Notes under the pieces: model-generated
The model's database searches: none
Seen by the model: only the letters and a program-made list of their open reading frames with translations
Told to the model about the DNA's origin: nothing
Origin: Synechococcus sp. CBW1002
Lineage (GTDB): Bacteria; Cyanobacteriota; Cyanobacteriia; PCC-6307; Cyanobiaceae
DNA length: 64,000 nucleotides
Direction of reading: 5' to 3'
Assembly: GCF_015840915.1 (NCBI RefSeq)
Contig: NZ_CP060398.1
Coordinates: 372,001 to 436,000 of the forward strand
Made by a program: the position numbers and the translations under genes
Shown here: positions 53,675-63,074 of the stretch, in pieces
Layout: every line of letters starts with the position of its first letter
How positions within the stretch are numbered: position 1 is the stretch's first letter

Positions 53675-54362
53675 GGCCGCGTCCCTTGGCGTGGTGTAAA
53701 TCCCGAGGCCCGATTGCCCTGGACTGAGGGAGAACAGGGGTGAATGACGGGCTGTCATTCTCGAGGCGCATGTGCACCTCATTATTTCACGATGAATCCA
53801 GACGATTGACTTGTCAAGTCTTTCGTCTGGATTGCCGATCGGTTGTGGGCTACACCTGCAATCTTGGTCGTGACGTCTGCGGTGCCGGCCCCCGGGCGGT
53901 GATCGAGACCGCTGCGCCCTCCGGGGGCGCCACGACCACGATCTCCTGGGGCCTGGGTGTGGGCGCTTATCCCAGGCTGTCCTGCAGGACGGGCAGATTC
54001 TTCAGCTCCGGGATGGCGGCCATGCTCTCGGCGGAGAACATGCGGCGGCCCTCCAGCTGCCAGTGCTCGTTTTGCTCCAGCAGCACTGCCCCCACCAGGC
54101 GGGTGATGGCGTCGTCGTTGGGAAAGATGCCAACGAAACGAGTACGGCGTTTGATTTCCTCCTTCACCCGCCCCAGCAGGTTGGGGTTGCGCCAGTGGTG
54201 CTGGGGGAAGTGGCGGAACGCCAGCACGTCCTCCCGGGCCCCATTCATGAGCTCATCGGCCTTGGGGAAGCGCTCCGCCAGCGAGGCGGCCAGATCATCC
54301 CAGCGGCTGAGGATCTCGCCAGCGCTCTCCTGGGCAAACACGGAGCTCAGGGCAGCGGTGCC
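53675..54362 (-). mobile_element. IS256-family fragment (third type)
   Basis: Starts with the IS256 terminus GGCCGCGTCCCTTGG and the following ~250 bases seen at 46638-46900, then encodes a transposase C-terminus. It ends at about 54362, beyond which resemblance stops. Confidence 0.85.
53967..54362 (-). pseudogene. IS256 transposase C-terminal fragment (third type)
   Basis: ~130 codons beginning TAALSSVFAQESAGEILSRW and containing HFPQHHWRNPNLLGRVKEEI and RRTRFVGIFPNDDAITRLV. The catalytic Glu context reads LGRVKEEIK instead of LERLNEEIK. The N-terminal two thirds, with both Asp residues, are missing. Confidence 0.85.
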
Positions 54363-54637
54363 CCTGGCTGACGGACACATCTCAGCTGAGACGCTCATGC
54401 GACAGGTAGTGGCTGCACGTGCTGAGGTCTTAGCCGTGGCGGCAACTCGGTGCGGGTGAACCATGGCTGTTCCCGGCGCTTCTGAACGCCACGGCTGGGA
54501 ATGCAGGGCCCCAGATCCCACTTGGGGATGGGCATCCAGGCCATCAATCTCGCTTTGGCCTCAGCGACGAACGCCTGCAACGTCGCCAGCCCGATGCGCA
54601 CAAAGCTCATGCCGCGTTGCCAGTGGGGATCCCAGGG

Positions 54638-55886
54638 CCTATTAGAAGTCTGTCCCAATAGGTCTGGCGGTGGCGCCCCGCCTACGGTGACCTGCGCGGG
54701 ACCCGCTCTTGACCCTTGGCCTCTGAGCCCGCCGCCAACCCTGCTGCAGCAGGCGATCTGATCAGCTTTCTCCTGGTGCTGCCGGACTGCCGGATGCGCC
54801 GCGGCATCCGCTTCCCCCAGTGGTGGATGCTGCTGGTGGCCATCCTGGCGATCCTCAGCGGCCAGGGATCGCTGGTGGGCATGGAGCGTTTTGCAAAGCG
54901 CCACCGGCAGACGCTCAACGAGCTGTTGGGCACTGACTTCGGCAAGTCGCCGTCTGACTCCACCTTTCGGCTGCTGCTGGCCCAGCTGGATGTGGCGGGC
55001 TTTGAAACCCTCCTGCGTGACTGGATGGCGGCCCAGCCGGGCGTGGCCGAGGGGCTCGACACCCTGGTCTGTGATGGCAAGACGCTGCGGGGCTCCATCG
55101 CTGAAAACACCTCTGGCGCAGCGAAGTTCATTGCCCAGGTGAGCCTGTACTCCCAGACGCTGGGCGTGGCGATCGCCCAGACCACCTACGCCACCGATAC
55201 CGGTGGCGAAATCCAGGCGCTGCGCCAGCTGCTGGAGGCGGTGGAGCTTGAGGGTGTGCTGGTGCAGGCCGACGCGCTACAGGCGAACCGCCCTTTTTCC
55301 TCTATCTCGCCCAGCGCGGCGCCGACTTCCTGATCGCCGTCAAACACAGCCGCCGCAAGGGGTTTCGGCTGATCAGAGACCGGCTCACCTATGGCCGGCG
55401 AATCCCGTGGCGCACCAGCAGACGGGAAGTGAAACGGGGCCGTGACATCACCTGGACCCTGCGGGCGATGCCCGCACCGGAGTGGGTGGTGGAGCAGTGG
55501 CCGGGCAGCGCCACGATCATCGCCGTGCGCAGCCACGGCATCCGTGATGGCAAGCCGACGGATGAGACCCGTTACTACGTCTCGAGTCTGCGAACCGGAG
55601 CCAAGGCCCTGTTGCGGCACGTCAGAGACCGGTGGTCGATTGAGAACAGCTGGCACTGGGTGCGCGATGTGGCGCTACGGGAAGACGGCCACCGCTACCG
55701 GGAGGACAACGGCGTCCAGATCCTGGCCACCCTCCGCAGCCTGGCGATCAATGCCCTGCGGCTCGATGGGATCTGGTCGATCACCGAGGCCATCGCTGCC
55801 CTCGCGCACGACATCAAGGGTCTGCTGAGGCTGCTGGGGTGACAGGAAGCCGCGAAGAAACAGCCATCAGGATGACTTCTAATAGG
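54638..55886 (+). mobile_element. ISAs1-family element
   Basis: 1249 bp with perfect 13-bp inverted ends CCTATTAGAAGTC and GACTTCTAATAGG. The flanks TCCCAGGG (54630-54637) and TCCTGGGG (55887-55894) agree at 6 of 8 bases, probably a decayed duplication. Confidence 0.85.
54716..55842 (+). pseudogene. ISAs1 transposase, frameshifted
   Basis: An H-repeat-type DDE transposase. The first part (to 55333) holds DCRMRRGIRFPQWWMLL, the first Asp in TLVCDGKTLRGS and the second in VLVQADALQANRPF. The frame then breaks at a T-run near 55288 (five T where six would keep the frame). The rest, FLYLAQRGADFLIAVKHSRR through NSWHWVRDVALREDGHRY to LLRLLG, is in the next frame. A single-base loss is the simplest explanation. 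Confidence 0.88.
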
Positions 55887-56061
55887 TCCTGGGGGCAGGG
55901 GCGGGTCAGTCCCCGAGAGCCGCTGCGGTGCAGGGAGTTGCTGGCGGCGGGGACGCTGAGTGAGCGCTGAGCGGCGGCAAGCTGCCGGAAGGGCGGCGGT
56001 CTCGGCGCGGCGGCAGCACCCCTCGCACCCCGGCTGCGCCGCAGGCCCAGGTGCCCCCCCC

Positions 56062-56402
56062 GTGCCACACCTCAAAATCAGAGGTGTGGCACTGAAAACC
56101 GTTGCGCTGCAGTGGATCTCGGATGGGGCCACACCTGCCACACCTTTTTGACCACTTTTTTGCTTCCCCGTTCTCCGTCCCCTCTGCCCCCCCTGCTACC
56201 CCTCTTTCCCTCTATCAATTTCATTTTTACCTTAAAAAGGTGTGGCAGGTGTGGCACGAGGCTGAGACCGACTGCACTGCAAGGGTTTTTGCTGCCACAC
56301 CTCTGTTTAAGGTGTGGCAGCCCAGAAGCATCAAAATCCCCGAGACCGATTGCGCCGCAATGGTTTTGCCCGTGCCACACCTCTGGAGGGTTGGTGTGGC
56401 AC
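56062..56402. repeat. Ten-copy GCCACACCT array (iteron-like)
   Basis: Five pairs of GCCACACCT. Inverted pairs occur at 56062-56092 (12-bp perfect arms, 7-base spacer), 56292-56320 (11-bp arms) and about 56372-56402. Tandem pairs occur at 56128-56145 and, in the other orientation, 56238-56255. A larger unit of ~42 bases (GAGACCGA..GC..GCAA..GGTTTTGC, then TGCCACACCTC) appears at 56263-56303 and 56342-56383, and inverted at 56081-56122. The array begins 129 bases beyond the stop of the primase-helicase gene and probably is the replication origin or an initiator-binding region of that element. Confidence 0.75.
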
Positions 56403-58421
56403 GAGGTGCGGCACGGAGAGGCGGGCACCCCACCTGGGCCTGCGGCGCAGCCGGATGCGGAGGGTGCGCCCTCGCCGCGCAACAAAAATGGCCCGCCCCT
56501 GCGACCCCCCTCCTCTTCGCCTTCGCCGCCTCAGACGGCTTCGACCTGCTGCCAGAGCACTTTCCTTGTCTGCCCTATCTGGACCCGCTTCTTCTCGTAC
56601 CCTCTCGCCCTCAGCAGCGCCGCCATCGCCATCTCGTCGGGCTTGTGCAGCGTCTTCGTATCCCGCACCCCTGAGCCCAGCAGCGCATCGGTGGTGGTGA
56701 ACCCCTCCTTGCCGGGTTTGCCTGCGGGGCTCTCACTCAGCAAGAGACCCGGCGCGTTCTCCCCTCGGATCCATTTATCAAGCAGCGGACCCCAGGGGTC
56801 CTCCTGCTGATAGTCCTGGCTCCGCCGGTTGCTCTCACACTGATCCTCCTGGGCCAGGTAGGGCCGCGCTCCCGCTTGATAGGCGAGAACCGCCCCCTTC
56901 CAGATGGCATCGCGATCCCGCTTGACCGCTTCTACATCGATCAGCTGGCCTTTATCGAAGAGCTGCGGGCATTCGATGACCAGATAGCGACGCTCTCCGG
57001 TGTTGTCGTTGAGGAAGGAATCCCCGTTCACGGTTGAGACGAAGATGCTTCGCCGTTCTCTGGTCTCATTCCCTTTCCCATAAGGCACCCGCAGGGTGTC
57101 CGAAGCTGTAGTAATCAGGTTTTTCAGCCTGCCAGTGTCCCGCCGGCCCGTGACGCTCTCCAGCTCTGCCAGCTCGTAGATCCACTTTGAGTGGATCGTC
57201 AGCACTAGGTCTTTCTCCCCTTCTGGAACGCTGGAGGTGTACCACGGCGCTGACGCCAGCGCCTTCCAGAACGTGCTCTTACGAATGCCCTGCTCGCCCT
57301 TGAGCACTACAACCGTGTCGAACTGGCAGCCGGGGTCCAGCCGCCTCGCCACAGCGCCCAGCACGGCGACTTTGAGCATTCGGTCGTAGAGCGGCTCGCT
57401 CGTCCCGAGGTAGGTCGATGCCAGCAGGTCAATATCGGCGGCCTCAACCTCCTGGGTCTGCAGGTCCAGGAGGTAGTCAGCGATCGGATCGTACCGATGC
57501 TCTTTTGCCTCGGTGAGAAGGACTTTAATGGCTACCGACTCGGAGACGAAGACATCCTGTTTCGACAATGTTATATCTAGACCATCTACTTGATCCACTG
57601 AGAGGATTCCCCCCTTGTATTCAACCAGGTTCGTCAGATCGTTGTAGCGAAGCTCCTCGCCGAGCTTGTTTGCAACCAGCCGGGTGAACGTCACCTTGTT
57701 ATAGCCATTCGGCTCCACCAAATCTCCATCCGCAGTCGTACCCCATTGCTCCTGTCCTATGTCCCAGAGCAGTGCTGCCCGTCCGCCCTCGCCTTCCGCG
57801 GGCTCCGGCGGGGGGCTGCCTGGGGTCAGCTCTGTTCTCGGGTCGGTGCCTCCGGCGGCTGCGCCACTGCCGGGGGCCTTCTTCTTCTTCTTCTTCTGGC
57901 CCTTCGGCTTATCCCCCAGCACCCCCTTGGTCTCATAGCCGAGGCTCTTCCGGAACGCTGCTACATCCCGCCCCGGCATCACATCGTCATGCAGACCGTC
58001 GTACTGGCCCTGCAGTCGCTCGCGATCGAAATCACCGCCGATCCGCTCGCTGTTGTCAGCGAAGCGTTCCAGCAGCTCCTCCACCTGGACCTGCAGATCC
58101 AGACCCAGCTCGGAGAGGATGTTCACCGCGCCCCGCAGGTTGAAGGTGACAGCGATGCCGTCTTCATTGCGGCTACCGCTGGGGCTGCCTTTCTCGATCA
58201 GCTCGCGGGTCGTCTTCGGCACGAAGCTCAGAAGCTGCTCGGCTGTAAGGCTCAAGCCTGCGGCAGCTGCTACCTCTTCGGCGGTCCATCGCTGCTCAGA
58301 CCACTCCCGCTCCAGCGCACTACCACTACGGGCGGCGAGGGTGCGGTCACGGCCGCTGGCCCCCTTCTGGGTCTGCTCCAGCAGCTCAAGGATCAGCCCC
58401 CACCATTCGTCGTTCGGCTCA

Positions 58422-60211
58422 GAGTTTGTTGCCAATAGAGCAGCGAGCCCCTGGTCACGACGAATCCCGGTGAGGTGAGCTCTGAGGTCTACCTCTCCCG
58501 CTGAGCTGGTTCATTGGGGCGAGGTTGACTCAGCCCTGGCGGCATTGCCAGGGTCTCTACCCCTCATCCCGTCGCTGCTGCCCAGAGCTGCTGCTGTGAT
58601 CGCCTGTACCGGAACAACTTGAGCAGGTTGTGGGTGGCAGCGATCAGATGCCATTCACCATCGACCTTCTCCAGGCCCCGCAAGAGAAACCGCCGCAGGC
58701 CCCGGCCTTCCTTGATCTGGCCGTTCACCGGCTCCACGATCGCTTTGCGCTGGGCGTAGATCCTGGATCCCTTCTTGCTTCTGATCTTGCGGGCCATGCG
58801 GGTTCTGGCGTCGGCATCTCTGGGCAGCGGTCCTCGCTGTGGCGGTGGCGGCTTCCCATGCGGCAGACGGCCGGTGGCGATGTAGGCGTCAATGCCAAGG
58901 TCCTCACAGTGACCTGCGTTGTCGTCGCTCCAGTAGCCCGCATCCATCGTCATCACGTCCGGCAGTTCACCGGCGCTGGCGGCGATCCGCTCCAGCATGG
59001 GCTCCAGGTGCTCCACGTCCGGTGGCTGGTTGCTGACGCCCACCGCCACGATCACCTGGTGGTCACTGTCGACCGCCAGCTGGCAGTTGTAGCCCTGCAG
59101 GTAGGTGCCGCCGGACTGCATGAGGTGGCTGTCGGAATCTGTGAAATTCCGTTGGGTCTTGGCCGTCGGTGTGCCGTCAGCCTTTCTCGCCAGACCACGC
59201 CTGGGCATCGCGTCAGAGGCGAGTGGCTCCAGATCTGGTGGCTCGAGGCCAGCGCTCTCGGCGGCCTCGATGGCTTTGTCCCCCGCCGCTGCTGCCTTTG
59301 CCGCTGCGGCTTCCGCTTTCCTGTTCAGCTCGGCCTGCTCAGGGGCCGATCCATCCGATTCCTCGGCTGCGGTCGCTTTGGCTCTGGCCTTCTCGGCTTC
59401 CTCCTGCCGCTGCCGCGCTGCAGCTGCAGCGGTTTCCGCCTCCATCTCCTTGCGGGCCTGACGGATTTTTGCGAGGCGGCCCTGCTTGTGGCGCAGCTCA
59501 TCGGGAAGTTCACTGCCCAGGTTTCCTTTGCCGTAGCGCCGGTCTTCCTGGGCATCCAGGATCTCGGCCTTGCGGATCAAGGCGTTGATTTCCTTCTGGA
59601 GCTCCTTCTCCGCCCTGAGCATCCGCTCGTGGCTCATCGCCTTGTGCTTGGAGGCATTGGCCTGCACCTTGGTGCCATCGAGGGCCACATGGCCCAGGCT
59701 CACCATCCCCGCCTTCTGGCACAGGCGCAGGATCTGAATAAACAGGCCCTTGAGGGCATCAAGGTTGCGCCGGCGGAACTCGCTGATTCGGCTGTGGTCC
59801 GGCTGCTGGTTGCCGGTCAGCACGCGGAATGCCAGATCCTCGTAGCAGGCCCGCTCGATCTTCCTGGAGGAGACGATGCCCACGCAGTAGGCGTAAAGCA
59901 GCAGCATCGTCATCATGCGTGGATCGAATCCCTTCTCTCCGCGGGGGTCCTTGGCCTGAGCGGGTACGAGGATCGCGGAGAGATCCAGCTCATCCACCAG
60001 GTCCAGCAGGAAATACACCTGGTGGTCTTCTGAGAGCCACTCACGCGGTGACGGCGGCAGCAGGGTGGCCTGCTGCGGCTGCCAGGGGCGAAAGGTCTTG
60101 CGCTTCTGCATGCCCGAGTGTATCGCCCAGATCCATTGCAGTCACTGAGATCTGGGCAGATTGATGGGCGGCTGTGGAGAGACTGGGTGCTGATCTATGC
60201 GCGACAGGCTC
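58422..60211 (-). mobile_element. IS1182-family element, copy 2 (complete)
   Basis: 1790 bp, ends GAGTTTGTTGCCAATAGA (58422) and, inverted from 60211, GAGCCTGTCGCGCATAGA. Perfect 4-bp duplication CTCA (58418-58421 and 60212-60215). Confidence 0.93.
58564..60111 (-). CDS. IS1182-family transposase, complete
   Basis: A 515-aa transposase. The N-terminal DUF772 domain (KGFDPRMMTMLLLYAYCVGI) is followed by Asp in HVALDGTKVQANASKHK, a long Ala/Glu/Lys coiled coil (residues ~170-290), Asp in DVMTMDAGYWSDDNAGH and Glu in KAIVEPVNGQIKEGRGLRRF. The coiled-coil insertion between the first two catalytic residues is typical of IS1182. A 467-codon open frame opposite it is a shadow. Confidence 0.92.
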   Translation of the reverse strand: MQKRKTFRPWQPQQATLLPPSPREWLSEDHQVYFLLDLVDELDLSAILVPAQAKDPRGEKGFDPRMMTMLLLYAYCVGIVSSRKIERACYEDLAFRVLTGNQQPDHSRISEFRRRNLDALKGLFIQILRLCQKAGMVSLGHVALDGTKVQANASKHKAMSHERMLRAEKELQKEINALIRKAEILDAQEDRRYGKGNLGSELPDELRHKQGRLAKIRQARKEMEAETAAAAARQRQEEAEKARAKATAAEESDGSAPEQAELNRKAEAAAAKAAAAGDKAIEAAESAGLEPPDLEPLASDAMPRRGLARKADGTPTAKTQRNFTDSDSHLMQSGGTYLQGYNCQLAVDSDHQVIVAVGVSNQPPDVEHLEPMLERIAASAGELPDVMTMDAGYWSDDNAGHCEDLGIDAYIATGRLPHGKPPPPQRGPLPRDADARTRMARKIRSKKGSRIYAQRKAIVEPVNGQIKEGRGLRRFLLRGLEKVDGEWHLIAATHNLLKLFRYRRSQQQLWAAATG

Positions 60212-60956
60212 CTCATTGACCTTCGTTGGATCGCCTTGCCATGTGTAGTTGCCGCCGCTCTTACCGTGCTTGCCCAGGATCACGCACTGGCCTGAGCCGT
60301 AGAACAGCTCGATCTGTTGTCCGCTGACGCCCTGCTCTTTGTCACCTTCGGTGATCTTCCATGTCTTATGGCCGATCGGCTTGCCTTTGACTACATCCAT
60401 GAGCTGATGCTTCATGTCTGGTTCCACCCAAAACGCCGCTTTTCGGCGATCTGACGTGTTGTCCCGGCCAATGGCCCAGCCAACGTCCTCCCAGCGGCAG
60501 CCGCGCTCCTCCAGCAGCTCCATGCAGTCGGCGCCATCCACATCGATGCAGAGGATGTCGCCCGAGTCAGGCCCAGGTCGGAAGCCCACCGCAACAGTGC
60601 TCTTGCACCGCTGGGCCTGGATATCCTGCGGAGTGTCGCTATGAAGCTGCCACTCCTTGAGGTGATGGCCGAACCCGGGCTTGACAGGGATCTTGTCGGC
60701 GCCGATGGGCAGCAGGGCGAGGCCCTCACACTTGAGGAGCTGTTTGTCCTTCCAGGGGTGCTCCTTCAGGTGCTCGGCGACCGCATGGGCCTTGTCTGCG
60801 GCCTCCTGCTGCGCGATCTGGCTGAACACGAGCTCGATCACATCGTCCGTCATCCAGGGTTTGGTTGGCTGCTGCAGCGGCTCCGGCTGATCACCGTTAA
60901 CGGTGTTGCCGCAGGGGGTTTCATGGTCTAACATGGTGGAAGCTTGTAAGTGAACT

Positions 60957-60994
60957 GAGGGCTCAGGGGCGGCTAACCCCTGGCCCTCTTTTTT
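60957..60994 (+). terminator. Rho-independent terminator
   Basis: GAGGGCTCAGGGG pairs with CCCCTGGCCCTC across a short loop CGGCTAA, with one mismatch, and is followed by TTTTTTG. The U-run is on the plus-strand transcript, so it would stop plus-strand (antisense) transcription entering from the primase side. It lies just upstream of the primase-helicase start. Confidence 0.6.
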
Positions 60995-61043
60995 GTCTTG
61001 ATGCTTTCCCTGGTCCAGGCCCAGGGGGGTTGGCTTGATCTCC

Positions 61044-61295
61044 TCAGACCGCTGGGTCTGGATCCGCTTTTGGGCAGCCGCCTGGAATGCAAAAAGGCCG
61101 AAGGCCGATCAATCCGAGGTCTGTTCCCGAGGGGTTCATCACTCGTAGTCCAATACCGAGGAGATGCTTTGCAGTGGCCCAACGTGGGGCCCTTTGTGCA
61201 TCAGCAAGCTCGTTTAGAGCCTGCCATTCGGTCTCCCCTAACTGCATGTAAAGCTGGGGAGGTTTGCCTGTGTGTTGTGTGGCGGCAGTGGACAT
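61044..61295 (-). CDS. Small protein, possibly ribbon-helix-helix regulator
   Basis: An 83-aa protein from the ATG at 61295 (MSTAATQHTGKPPQLYMQLG). An open frame extends ten codons further upstream. The stretch QLYMQLGETEWQALNELADA, then WATAKHLLGIGLRVM, has the strand-helix-helix feel of Arc/CopG-type DNA-binding proteins. The C-terminal ~30 residues are not recognised. It is co-directional with and upstream of the primase-helicase gene and may control it. Assignment is weak. Confidence 0.45.
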   Translation of the reverse strand: MSTAATQHTGKPPQLYMQLGETEWQALNELADAQRAPRWATAKHLLGIGLRVMNPSGTDLGLIGLRPFCIPGGCPKADPDPAV

Positions 61296-61325
61296 GTGAA
61301 TCGAGGACAAACGAGGAGAGAGCAA

Positions 61326-61708
61326 AGCGCTGAACGCGCTAAGTAGGGCTGAGTGGATGAGGTGGACAGCACCAATTTATCGGGGAAAATGTGATCTCAA
61401 CGCTCCGGCTGCACCAGCGGCAGTGGCGATTGAAGAGAGTCTGAGAGCGGCGCGTTTACGTTGCGGGCAGGGCGAGGCAGGGACAGGGGGGTAAAACACC
61501 TGGGTCTGGGCCTGTGGTTCTGCTGCTGCGGCGGATCCGGCCGCGGATCCAGGCCCAGGTCAGGTTCCACTCACCCTGCCCTCTGCGTCCCGCCGCCGCC
61601 CCTCCCTCAGCGTCCCGCTACCTCAGCCCCGCCGCTGCCGCCCTTCCCTCAGATCACACATCGCTCGGACCAACAACTGCCGCGCCAACCTTGTCGGCAT
61701 CGGTATAG
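61326..61708. other. Intergenic region, no gene recognised
   Basis: GC-rich, low-complexity stretches (CCGCCGCC-like) with short open frames only. Nothing convincing was seen on either strand. Confidence 0.4.
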
Positions 61709-61868
61709 GCCGTGGCCCGGTTTTCCGAGGAGCTGGGCATCTACGTGATGACCATCTACAACTGGTGGATGGCTTAGCGTCTTCAGGGAGAGGTTGTGCC
61801 CGCATCCGAGAAGACCTCTGAGGGATGGAGTGCTGCTGACAAGTTCACTGTGGTACTGGATACCGGCT
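61709..61868 (+). pseudogene. IS3-type OrfA relic
   Basis: The frame reads VARFSEELGIYVMTIYNWWM, a stop, then VVPASEKTSEGWSAADKFTV. This parallels VAEIARDTGITAQTIYNWRS and LVPATNRPPEQWSAADKLAA of the type A OrfA at 1889-2398. Strongly decayed, no OrfB part. Confidence 0.7.
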
Positions 61869-62019
61869 GGAGTGGCTATGCATGGGGGTGAGCTGTTGAG
61901 ATTGTCTGTGACCCCCGGCCTTGACGACGTCCTCCCTCCCACCCCCCTGTAGCGCAACAGCCTGGAGGGCTTACATTCCTAGCCTTAGAGCTAGAATGTA
62001 AATACTTGACTTATTGCTA

Positions 62020-62496
62020 ATGAGAAGTTCCCTTGCCAAGGCATTTATCCTGCTTGCCTGTTTCGTTGGTCTTCAGTCATGTTCAATGAATAAGCGTGTC
62101 CTTAGCGGAACCATGGCCCTCCTCGACCCTGGAGACATATATGGTTCTTGGGATGACTGCGAGGGAACGGGGGGATATGGCGATGTCAGTAATGGGTCAC
62201 CCGTTACCATCGAAGATCAAGATGGTAAGATCATAGGTGGATCATCATGGAGCAATATGGACGAACAAGGACTGGTAATCTTTGCAAAGTCTCAAACTGG
62301 TAAACTTAGCAATGTGAGCGCCGCCAAGGAATGGATGCAAAGCAATGAGGGGGATGTTTGCGTCCTATACTTTAAGACTAGCCTTAACGCGACTCCACAA
62401 GCATTAACTGTAAAAACGCGACGCGGAGACTTGTCATTCACAAAGGAGCAGCTAGACAAGGATGGCTGGAATGTTGGTTTCTCACTTGGCTTGTAG
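62020..62496 (+). CDS. Putative lipoprotein of unknown function
   Basis: A 158-aa protein from the ATG at 62020. The N-terminus MRSSLAKAFILLACFVGLQS followed by Cys is a lipoprotein signal with LQSC as a slightly unusual lipobox, so the protein should be membrane-anchored outside the cytoplasm. The mature part is acidic and Gly/Ser-rich (PGDIYGSWDDCEGTGGYGDV), with two further Cys residues that could form a disulfide. No family was recognised. AT-rich upstream sequence may hold a promoter. Likely cargo of the integrated element. Confidence 0.65.
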   Translation: MRSSLAKAFILLACFVGLQSCSMNKRVLSGTMALLDPGDIYGSWDDCEGTGGYGDVSNGSPVTIEDQDGKIIGGSSWSNMDEQGLVIFAKSQTGKLSNVSAAKEWMQSNEGDVCVLYFKTSLNATPQALTVKTRRGDLSFTKEQLDKDGWNVGFSLGL

Positions 62497-62619
62497 TCCG
62501 GCTTTGAAACCCTGCTGCGATATAAGGTTTGAATCTGATGTCTAGCTGCTCAAGTAAGCCAGTGGAAAAGCAGCTGCTGGAGCCTTCTAGCAGCTGCTCA
62601 TAGCGGCTAGGCAACTTCG

Positions 62620-62865
62620 TTACTCCTCTTCCCGCTCATAGGTCTCGCCAACTTGGACCTGTTTGCGAAACCTGCTGTACTCACGCAGCGCTTGCTCCGT
62701 TGCATCAGCGTCCCAGATGGTTCTCACTTTTCCTTGAAGAAGGAAGTGCTTCCCAGGAAGGAGAACACCGTTGCGGCGCAGTTCTATCAGCCGATTGCGA
62801 CTGATTCTCAAGTTCCTAGCGAGCTCGTTGGAAGTTAGCCACTTAGTGGCAGTGGTCGTAGTCAT
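62620..62865 (-). CDS. Excisionase-like HTH protein
   Basis: An 81-aa protein from the ATG at 62865 (MTTTTATKWLTSNELARNLR), a winged helix-turn-helix of the excisionase/AlpA kind: WLTSNELARNLRISRNRLIE, then LRRNGVLLPGKHFLLQGKVR and TIWDADATEQALREYSRF. The layout (WLS..LA..L.ISR..L..LR..G.L..G.HF) is the same as in the protein at 17240-17467. It lies downstream of an integrase on the same strand and should direct excision or control that integrase. Confidence 0.75.
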   Translation of the reverse strand: MTTTTATKWLTSNELARNLRISRNRLIELRRNGVLLPGKHFLLQGKVRTIWDADATEQALREYSRFRKQVQVGETYEREEE

Positions 62866-63074
62866 ACACACAAAGGGAGATCACTGCCGGCCGTGATGGC
62901 TGCAGCTGAACAAACGTGATCCCGCTTGATGCCTGCTAAGAATCGCTCGGCTGGAAGGCCGGCCAACAACGCGGTGTTGGCTCCGTATCGCGGCAGTGAT
63001 GAATCGGCAAACCCGCTGAGTGAGCTTCCACTCACGTCAACAGGTTTAGAGGTCGCAAGCTTGGAGCCTCCCCC

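Larger units (their letters stand above)
54395..55975 (-). pseudogene. IS4-like transposase relic split by ISAs1
   Basis: Two minus-strand pieces, ~55895-55975 (RSLSVPAASNSLHRSGSRGL, then TRPCPQ) and 54395-54637 (WDPHWQRGMSFVRIGLATLQ, then WMPIPKWDLGPCIPSRGVQK and QPWFTRTELPP). They become one segment if the ISAs1 element between them is removed. The style is that of the C-terminus of IS4-type transposases in cyanobacteria. The N-terminal part is not present. Confidence 0.55.
56531..60934 (-). pseudogene. Primase (Prim-Pol)-VapE helicase fusion, split by IS1182
   Basis: Pieces 60212-60934 (241 codons) and 56531-58417 (628 codons) join exactly at one CTCA/TGAG into an 869-aa protein (TKVNE|PNDEWW). 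The first piece is a Prim-Pol-type primase domain with the metal pair ILCIDVDGADC (D131, D133) and IELFYGSGQCVILGKH. The second is a VapE/virulence-associated-E helicase with Walker A VVLKGEQGIRKSTFWKALA and FVSTVNGDSFLNDNTGERRY, the conserved C-terminal block. Satellites and integrated plasmids use such fusions to start replication. A basic stretch of consecutive Lys residues (GQKKKKKKAPG) joins two domains of the second piece. Either half may still be translated, but the fusion is broken. Confidence 0.85.

Noticed and set aside
56062-56402. CRISPR array
   Set aside because: The repeats are short and in both orientations, with unequal spacing and no cas genes. Iteron-like repeats fit better.
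58630-60033. 467-codon open frame opposite the IS1182 transposase
   Set aside because: Antisense shadow of a GC-rich transposase. Composition is leucine/glycine/histidine-rich without motifs.
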